NCBI GenBank assembly: GCA_035546355.1
Contig: DATKEH010000380.1
Span: forward strand, 1 to 5,950
Length of the DNA: 5,950 nt
Direction of reading: 5' to 3'
Origin: DATKEH01 sp035546355
GTDB taxonomy: Bacteria > Acidobacteriota > Thermoanaerobaculia > Multivoradales > JAIOJS01
A model generated the notes under the pieces. That model ran no database searches. It was not told where the DNA came from and saw only the letters and a list, made by a program, of their open reading frames with translations. The position numbers were made by a program, and so were the translations under genes. This document shows, piece after piece, positions 1 through 5,950 of this stretch (the stretch's first letter is position 1; every line of letters starts with the position of its first letter).

Positions 1-1
1 C

Positions 2-199
2 GCCGACGCCGCCGAAGGCCTGCCCGAGCTGCTGCACGACGGCCTCGGCGCCGTCGTGCTCTACCACCTGTCGCAGACCAACAACCTGCCGGCGCTGGCG
101 GCGACGGTGGTGGCGGAGACCCTCGACCGCTGCCGGGCGCCAGTGGAGTTGGTGGTGACGCACCAGGATCGCCCGACCGCCTGGGTCGAGGTGGGCTAG
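2..199 (+). CDS. MBL-fold metallohydrolase, C-terminal fragment (partial at left edge)
   Basis: This is an open frame with no start in the window; it ends at TAG (197-199) and gives 65 residues. The visible segment contains a Tyr-His-Leu-Ser-Gln-Thr-Asn-Asn stretch (about residues 21-28), then an alanine-rich helix, and closes with a short beta-like VELVVTHQDRP segment. The HLS-x-x-NN pattern followed by a helix and a Q-D-x-P-like ending resembles the C-terminus of YycJ/WalJ-type metallo-beta-lactamase-fold hydrolases, in which the His of HLS is the last metal ligand. That is recalled family knowledge. The HxHxDH core lies upstream, outside the window, so the metal site cannot be confirmed. 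The substrate is unknown; relatives include nucleases and phosphodiesterases. It lies on the same strand as the pur genes but is separated by 138 bases and a palindrome, so it may belong to a different transcript. Confidence 0.7.
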   Translation, partial: ADAAEGLPELLHDGLGAVVLYHLSQTNNLPALAATVVAETLDRCRAPVELVVTHQDRPTAWVEVG

Positions 200-208
200 C
201 AGGCCGCA

Positions 209-226
209 AGGGGCCGCGCGGCCCCT
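209..226 (+). terminator. Perfect 18-base GC palindrome, possible terminator of the upstream gene
   Basis: A perfect inverted repeat begins 10 bases after the hydrolase stop codon: AGGGGCC (209-215), GCGC loop (216-219), GGCCCCT (220-226). It would form a very stable 7-bp GC stem. Its position directly after a stop codon suits an intrinsic terminator. However, the following bases are GTTCATC with no real T-run, so it is not a canonical one. It could instead be an RNA-stabilising hairpin, a weak terminator typical of GC-rich genomes, or an operator-like palindrome for the pur operon. Confidence 0.35.
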
Positions 227-326
227 GTTCATCGCCGGGGCTCCCTGGTACGCTTGGAATCCCTACCGGCCGCCCCGCAGGCGGCGGGCGCCTCCAGCTC
301 CGGTCGTGATCCGGCCCCAATTCCAC

Positions 327-332
327 AGGGAG
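327..332 (+). promoter_or_regulatory. Ribosome binding site for purS
   Basis: AGGGAG lies 5 bases upstream of the GTG at 338. Together with the PurS family N-terminus starting right at this codon (VKARITVYPR), it fixes the start at 338 rather than at the in-frame upstream ATG at 254. Confidence 0.75.
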
Positions 333-337
333 TCCCC

Positions 338-697
338 GTGAAGGCACGCATCACCGTGTATCCGCGTCGCGAGGTTCTGGATCCGCAGGGCAAGGCCATC
401 CACCAGGCGCTGCACCGCCTCGGCTTCGACGAAGTGGCCGAGGTGCGGGCGGGCAAGAGCTTCGAGATCGACCTCGCTGCCCGCAGCGCCGACGCGGCCC
501 GGAAGCGGCTGGAAGCGATGTGCGAGAAGCTCCTGGCCAACAAGATCATGGAGAGTTACACGGTCGAGGTGGGCGTGGCCAAGCCCGCCAAGCCCGCCAA
601 GGCCGCCAAGCCCAAAGTCGCCAAGGCCGGCAAGGCGACCACCGGCAAGCCCGCCAAGGCCGCCAAGGCCGCCAAGCCCAGGGGGAAGCGCTCGTGA
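338..697 (+). CDS. purS: Formylglycinamidine synthase subunit PurS with Lys/Ala/Pro-rich C-terminal tail
   Basis: PurS is the small non-catalytic subunit of the cytoplasmic FGAM synthase complex (PurL-PurQ-PurS). It helps assemble PurL with PurQ for ammonia transfer when FGAR is converted to FGAM with ATP and glutamine. The protein is 119 residues from a GTG start. Residues 1-80 match the whole usual PurS domain: the VLDPQGKAI motif (13-21), the LHRLGF helix (25-30), the VRAGKSFEIDL strand (36-46) and the MCEKLLANKIMESY segment (61-74). Typical PurS proteins are about 80-85 residues and would end here. This one continues with 39 residues (81-119) containing 12 Lys, 2 Arg, 13 Ala and 5 Pro and no acidic residue, resembling histone-H1-like or HupB-type tails. 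The stop TGA overlaps the purQ start (GTGA). The identity is secure; the function of the tail is unknown. Confidence 0.95.
   Translation: MKARITVYPRREVLDPQGKAIHQALHRLGFDEVAEVRAGKSFEIDLAARSADAARKRLEAMCEKLLANKIMESYTVEVGVAKPAKPAKAAKPKVAKAGKATTGKPAKAAKAAKPRGKRS
578..694 (+). repeat. Lys/Ala/Pro codon repeat tract encoding the PurS tail
   Basis: The tract is almost wholly built from AAG, GCC and CCC codons (A-K-P and A-A-K units). It contains an exact 22-base direct repeat, at 589-610 and 646-667, offset by 57 bases (19 codons) and therefore in frame; each copy encodes KPAKAAK. Eleven of the twelve Lys codons are AAG, the exception being AAA at 614-616. Such low-complexity DNA is prone to slippage or unequal recombination, so its length may vary between strains. 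The 3' end of the tract also carries the purQ ribosome binding site. Confidence 0.85.
680..686 (+). promoter_or_regulatory. Ribosome binding site for purQ, inside the end of purS
   Basis: AGGGGGA lies 7 bases before the GTG at 694, within the last codons of purS (Arg115-Gly116-Lys117). It supports GTG 694 as the purQ start, although the same frame is open further upstream through the purS tail. It implies that ribosomes finishing purS are well placed to restart on purQ. Confidence 0.65.
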
Positions 698-1451
698 GGG
701 CGGGGGTCGTCGTCTTCCCCGGCAGCAACTGCGATCACGACGTCTACCACGTCATCAAGCACGTGTTGGGGCAGGAGGCGGAGTTCCTGTGGCACGACGA
801 GCCGTCGCTGCACGGCTGCGAGCTGGTGGTGCTGCCGGGCGGCTTCTCCTACGGCGACTACGTGCGGGCCGGGGCGATGGCCGGCCAGTCGCCGATCATC
901 GGCGCGGTGCGCCGCCACGCCGACGCCGGGGGGCTGGTGCTGGGGGTGTGCAACGGCTTCCAGATCCTGCTCGAGATGGGGCTGCTGCACGGGGCGATGC
1001 GGCGCAACCGCGACCTGCGCTTCCTCTGCCGCGACGTGCATCTGCGGGTCGAGCGCGACGACCTGCCGTTCACCCGCCGCTACCAGGTGGGGCAGGTGGT
1101 GCGCATGCCGATCGCTCACGGCGAGGGCAACTACTACGACTCCGAGGAGGCCCTCGACGCTCTCGAGGCGGCCGGGCGGGTGGTGTTCCGCTACTGCGCG
1201 CCCGACGGCAGCGTCGACCCCGACAGCCGCGAGCACAACCCCAACGGTTCGGCGCGGGCGATCGCCGGCATCTGCAACGAGGCCGGCAACGTGCTGGGGC
1301 TGATGCCCCACCCCGAGCGCTGCTCCGAGGATCTGCTCGGCAACCGCGATGGGCTGGCGCTGTTCTCCGGCGTCCTCGAGTCGCTGGCCGAGGGGGAGGC
1401 GCGCGGCAGCCGGCGCCGCCCGGCGGCCCGCCAGGCGGTGGGGGCGCGGGC

Positions 1452-1455
<4 letters not shown>
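694..1455 (+). CDS. purQ: Formylglycinamidine synthase glutaminase subunit PurQ
   Basis: PurQ is a class I (triad) glutamine amidotransferase. It hydrolyses glutamine and passes ammonia to PurL for FGAM formation in the cytoplasm. The 253-residue protein starts at GTG 694, four bases inside purS, and opens with the family signature GVVVFPGSNCDHD (4-16). The oxyanion region LPGGFSYGDYVRAG (47-60) and the nucleophile motif GVCNGFQ, with Cys86, follow. The other triad residues, His206 and Glu208, lie in LMPHPERC. The AHGEGNYY stretch (141-148) is also typical. All catalytic residues are present. The protein is somewhat longer than the usual 220-235 residues because of an Arg/Ala-rich C-terminal extension (about 237-253). 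Its TGA overlaps the purL start in a GTGA, so it is translated between its two complex partners. Identification is very firm. Confidence 0.97.
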
Positions 1456-3659
<2,204 letters not shown>

Positions 3660-3663
3660 CACC

Positions 3664-5061
3664 ATGTGCGGCATTTTCGGCATCGACGCCCGCGACGACG
3701 CGGCCAACTTCACCTATCTCGGCCTGTACGCCCTGCAGCACCGGGGGCAGGAGAGCGCCGGCATCGCCTCGTGGGACGGCGAGCGGGTGCACCTCGAGCG
3801 CGGCATGGGGCAGGTCGCCGACATCTTCAAGCGGCCGGTGCTGCAGCGGCTGCCGGGGCGGGCGGCCATCGGCCACACCCGCTACTCGACGGCCGGCTCG
3901 AGCGCCATCGCCAACGCCCAGCCGATCGTCGTCAACACCTCGATGGGGCCGCTGGGGGTGGTACACAACGGCAACCTGGTCAACGCGGTGGCCACCCGCG
4001 GGCGGCTGGAGCGCGAGGGGGCGATCTTCCAGACCACCTCGGACACCGAGGTGATCCTCCACCTGATGGCCCGCGACCCGCGCGCGGACGTCGTCGACTC
4101 CCTGGTCGCCGCCCTCGACCAGGTGCGGGGCGCCTTCTCGCTGCTGCTGCTCACCCGCGACGGGGTGGTCGCCGCCCGCGACCCTCAGGGGTTCCGTCCG
4201 CTGCTGCTCGGCGACATGGAGGGCAGCCCCTGCTTCGCCTCGGAAGGGGGCGCCTTCGACCTGATCGGCGCCCGCGTGGTGCGGGAGCTCGAGCCGGGGG
4301 AGGTGGCGGTGTCGCGCCACGGCCGGCTGGAGACTTTCCGCCTGGCGCAGCCGCCCGAGCCCACCCGCTGCGTCTTCGAGCACGTCTACTTCGCCCGCCC
4401 CGACAGCGTGGTGTTCGGCGACGCGGTGTCGGAGGTGCGGCGGCGGTTGGGCGAGCAGCTGGCGCGCGAGGCGCCGGCCGCGGCCGACCTGGTGTCGCCG
4501 GTGCCCGACAGCGGGGTGTTCGCGGCGCTCGGCTACAGCCGCGAGTCGGGCCTGCCGTTCGAGTTCGGGCTGATCCGCAACCACTACGTCGGGCGCACCT
4601 TCATCGAGCCAAAGAACTCCATCCGCCACTTCGGGGTCAAGGTCAAGCTCAACCCGGTGCGGCCGCTGATCGAGGGCAAGCGGGTGGTGCTGGTCGACGA
4701 CTCGATCGTGCGCGGCACCACCTCCCGTAAGATCGTGCGCATGATGAAGGACGCCGGCGCGGCCGAGGTCCACATGCGGATCTCCTCGCCGCCGACCGCC
4801 TGGCCGTGTCTCTACGGGATCGACACGCCGACGCGCAAGGAGCTGATCGCCGCCAGCCACGATCTCGAGGGGATCCGCCGGTTCATCGGCGCCGACAGCC
4901 TCGCCTACCTGTCGCTCGAGGGCATGCTGCGCTGCGTCTCCGGGCCGGCGGACAGCTACTGCACCGCCTGCTGGACCGGCAAGTACCGGGTGCCGATCTC
5001 GGGGGAGGACGAGCGGCAGCGGTTGCTGTTCCCGATCCGCGCCGCGGAGGAGCTGGATTGA
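3664..5061 (+). CDS. purF: Amidophosphoribosyltransferase, iron-sulfur class
   Basis: PurF catalyses the committed step of purine synthesis, PRPP + glutamine + water to 5-phosphoribosylamine, in the cytoplasm. The 465-residue protein begins MCGIFGI, so Cys2 becomes the N-terminal nucleophile after simple removal of Met; there is no propeptide. The glutaminase domain (about 2-230) shows LQHRGQESAGI (24-34), GHTRYSTAG (70-78) and HNGNLVN (101-107). The phosphoribosyltransferase domain contains GRTFIEP (310-316) and the PRPP loop VVLVDDSIVRGTTS (341-354). Cys236, Cys382, Cys433 and Cys436 match the positions of the four [4Fe-4S] ligands of Bacillus subtilis PurF, in the local contexts TRCVFEH, PPTAWPCLYGIDTP and YCTACWTGKY. 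In that enzyme the cluster links stability to oxygen, and purine nucleotides give feedback inhibition. ATG 3664 is 4 bases after the purL stop; a GGGGA at 3650-3654 may serve as ribosome binding site. The stop overlaps purM. Confidence 0.97.
   Translation: MCGIFGIDARDDAANFTYLGLYALQHRGQESAGIASWDGERVHLERGMGQVADIFKRPVLQRLPGRAAIGHTRYSTAGSSAIANAQPIVVNTSMGPLGVVHNGNLVNAVATRGRLEREGAIFQTTSDTEVILHLMARDPRADVVDSLVAALDQVRGAFSLLLLTRDGVVAARDPQGFRPLLLGDMEGSPCFASEGGAFDLIGARVVRELEPGEVAVSRHGRLETFRLAQPPEPTRCVFEHVYFARPDSVVFGDAVSEVRRRLGEQLAREAPAAADLVSPVPDSGVFAALGYSRESGLPFEFGLIRNHYVGRTFIEPKNSIRHFGVKVKLNPVRPLIEGKRVVLVDDSIVRGTTSRKIVRMMKDAGAAEVHMRISSPPTAWPCLYGIDTPTRKELIAASHDLEGIRRFIGADSLAYLSLEGMLRCVSGPADSYCTACWTGKYRVPISGEDERQRLLFPIRAAEELD
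5046..5052 (+). promoter_or_regulatory. Strong ribosome binding site for purM, deciding a TTG start
   Basis: GGAGGAG lies 5 bases before the TTG at 5058, within the last codons of purF. It is the best Shine-Dalgarno match in the window and supports the unusual TTG initiation codon. There is no ATG or GTG at the expected N-terminus of PurM. Confidence 0.75.
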
Positions 5062-5950
5062 CCGAAGGCGCCTACCGCGCCGCCGGAGTGGACATCGACG
5101 CCCAGGACCGGGCCCTCGCCAGGGTCAAGGAGCTAGTGCGCTCCACCGCCACCGCCGGCGTGCTGTCCGAGCTCGGCGGCTTCGGCGGCCTTTTCCGGTT
5201 CCCCTCCGGGCTGGAGGAGCCGGTGCTGGTGGCCTCGGCGGACGGTGTGGGCACCAAGCTGACGGTGGCGCGGCTGGCGGGGGACTTCTCGACCGTCGGC
5301 AGCGACCTCGTCAACCACTGCGTCAACGACATCCTGGTGCAGGGGGCGACGCCGCTGTTCTTCCTCGACTACGTCGGCGGCGGGGTGCTCGCGCCCGCGC
5401 AGGTGGTGCAGCTGGTGGCCGGCGTCGCCGCCGGCTGCCGCGCCAACGGCTGCGCCCTGCTCGGCGGCGAGACCGCCGAGATGCCGGGCTTCTACCAGCG
5501 CGGCGACTACGAGCTGGTGGGGTTCGTCGTCGGCGTGGTCGAGCGCGCGAGGATCCTCGGGGCCGAGCGGGTGCGGCCGGGAGACCGGTTGCTGGGGCTG
5601 CCCTCGGCGGGCCTGCACACCAACGGCTACTCGCTGGCGCGGCGGGTGCTGTTCGAGCAGCTGGGGCTGGGGATCGACGACCCGCTGCCGGCGGCGGAGG
5701 GGGCGGGAGCGGTGGCCGCCGGGCCCACCGTCCGCGAGGCGCTGCTGGCGCCGCACCTCTCCTATCTGGCGCCGCTCGCCGGCCTGCTGGCGCACCCCGG
5801 GCTGCACGCCATGGCCCACGTCACCGGCGGCGGGCTCACCGACAACCTGCCGCGGGTGCTGCCGGCGGGCCTGGGCGCCCGGGTCGACCTGGACAGCTGG
5901 CAGGTGCCGCCGCTGTTTCGCCTGCTGGCGCGCCACGGCGGCGTGGCGGG
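5058..5950 (+). CDS. purM: Phosphoribosylformylglycinamidine cyclo-ligase (AIR synthetase), partial at right edge
   Basis: PurM uses ATP to close the imidazole ring, converting FGAM to 5-aminoimidazole ribonucleotide, the step after PurSQL. The first 297 codons are present; family members are about 330-350 residues, so roughly 35-55 residues are missing. The N-terminus TEGAYRAAGVDIDAQ (2-16) is classical for PurM. Further motifs are ASADGVGTKL (59-68), VNHCVNDILVQGA (85-97), LLGGETAEMPGFY (134-146), LPSAGLHTNGYSLAR (181-195) and HVTGGGLTDNLPR (254-266). The start is TTG 5058, inside a TTGA overlap with the purF stop. The next in-frame GTG (5088, residue 11) would cut off the conserved Tyr-x-x-(A/S)-G-Val-Asp N-terminus. 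PurM shares a fold with PurL, so the operon carries both halves of this superfamily. No frameshift or missing motif is seen in the available part. Confidence 0.95.
   Translation, partial: MTEGAYRAAGVDIDAQDRALARVKELVRSTATAGVLSELGGFGGLFRFPSGLEEPVLVASADGVGTKLTVARLAGDFSTVGSDLVNHCVNDILVQGATPLFFLDYVGGGVLAPAQVVQLVAGVAAGCRANGCALLGGETAEMPGFYQRGDYELVGFVVGVVERARILGAERVRPGDRLLGLPSAGLHTNGYSLARRVLFEQLGLGIDDPLPAAEGAGAVAAGPTVREALLAPHLSYLAPLAGLLAHPGLHAMAHVTGGGLTDNLPRVLPAGLGARVDLDSWQVPPLFRLLARHGGVA

Larger units (their letters stand above)
200..337 (+). other. Intergenic leader upstream of the pur operon
   Basis: This is the only substantial gap in the window, 138 bases. It holds the 18-base palindrome near its left end and a second possible hairpin with a 6-bp stem, GCCGCC (269-274) and GGCGGC (280-285), around the loop CCGCA. 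A Shine-Dalgarno sequence sits at its right end. It is the natural place for the operon promoter. The best sigma-70-like pair I can find (TGTTCA 226-231 and TACGCT 249-254, 17 bases apart) is too weak to call. The open frame extends upstream in phase with purS to an ATG at 254, but that stretch lacks PurS-like sequence and is better read as non-coding leader. I see no recognisable purine riboswitch core or PurR-type box. Confidence 0.5.

Noticed and set aside
226..254. Possible sigma-70 promoter, TGTTCA and TACGCT with 17-base spacing
   Set aside because: The spacing is right, but only about half of the -35 and -10 positions match consensus. This is near chance level, so no promoter is called.
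254..337. An upstream ATG extension of purS adding 28 residues
   Set aside because: The extension is Pro/Ala/Gly-rich and unlike any PurS N-terminus, while GTG 338 has a good ribosome binding site and begins exactly at the conserved domain.
200..337. Purine riboswitch or similar leader RNA element
   Set aside because: Only two short GC hairpins are visible. The conserved purine-aptamer core and the paired loop sequences are not recognisable, and the space is mostly GC-rich without AU-rich junctions.
520..693. An upstream in-frame extension of purQ overlapping the purS tail
   Set aside because: The extension reads as Gln/Gly/Arg/Ala repeats, a phase-shifted copy of the purS repeat tract. The PurQ signature and ribosome binding site both place the start at 694.

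Overview
The window is a compact, high-GC stretch of bacterial chromosome carrying an early purine biosynthesis operon on the + strand: the 3' end of a probable metallo-beta-lactamase-fold hydrolase, a 138-base gap, then purS, purQ, purL, purF and the first part of purM, which runs off the right edge. All five pur genes are recognisable from family motifs. No RNA gene, mobile element, CRISPR array or phage feature was seen, and every base from purS onward is coding apart from a 4-base gap.

Organism. The formylglycinamidine synthase is the three-part type (separate PurS, PurQ and a short PurL of about 735 residues), which argues against gamma- and beta-proteobacteria, where one fused PurL of about 1300 residues is usual. 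PurF has the four cysteines of the iron-sulfur (Bacillus-like) class. Codon third positions are almost all G or C. A GC-rich Acidobacteriota or former deltaproteobacterial/Myxococcota-type lineage fits best. This is an inference from style and recalled sequence similarity, not a demonstrated assignment.

Layout. 2-199: C-terminal 65 codons of the hydrolase. 200-337: gap with a perfect 18-base palindrome just after the stop, a second small hairpin, and a good ribosome binding site before purS. 338-697 purS, 694-1455 purQ, 1452-3659 purL, 3664-5061 purF, 5058-5950 purM (partial). Three of the four pur junctions are 4-base stop/start overlaps (GTGA, GTGA, TTGA) using non-ATG starts; the fourth is a 4-base gap before an ATG. 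This implies one transcript and translational coupling.

Pathway. PurF makes 5-phosphoribosylamine from PRPP and glutamine (step 1). PurS, PurQ and PurL together convert FGAR to FGAM (step 4), with PurQ supplying ammonia. PurM closes the imidazole ring to give AIR (step 5). purD and purN/purT (steps 2 and 3) are not in the window.

Oddities. The main one is a 39-residue Lys/Ala/Pro-rich, histone-H1-like tail on PurS, encoded by near-repetitive DNA that includes an exact 22-base in-frame direct repeat. PurQ also ends in a short arginine-rich extension. Otherwise this is ordinary core metabolism, and I found no evidence of an undescribed system.
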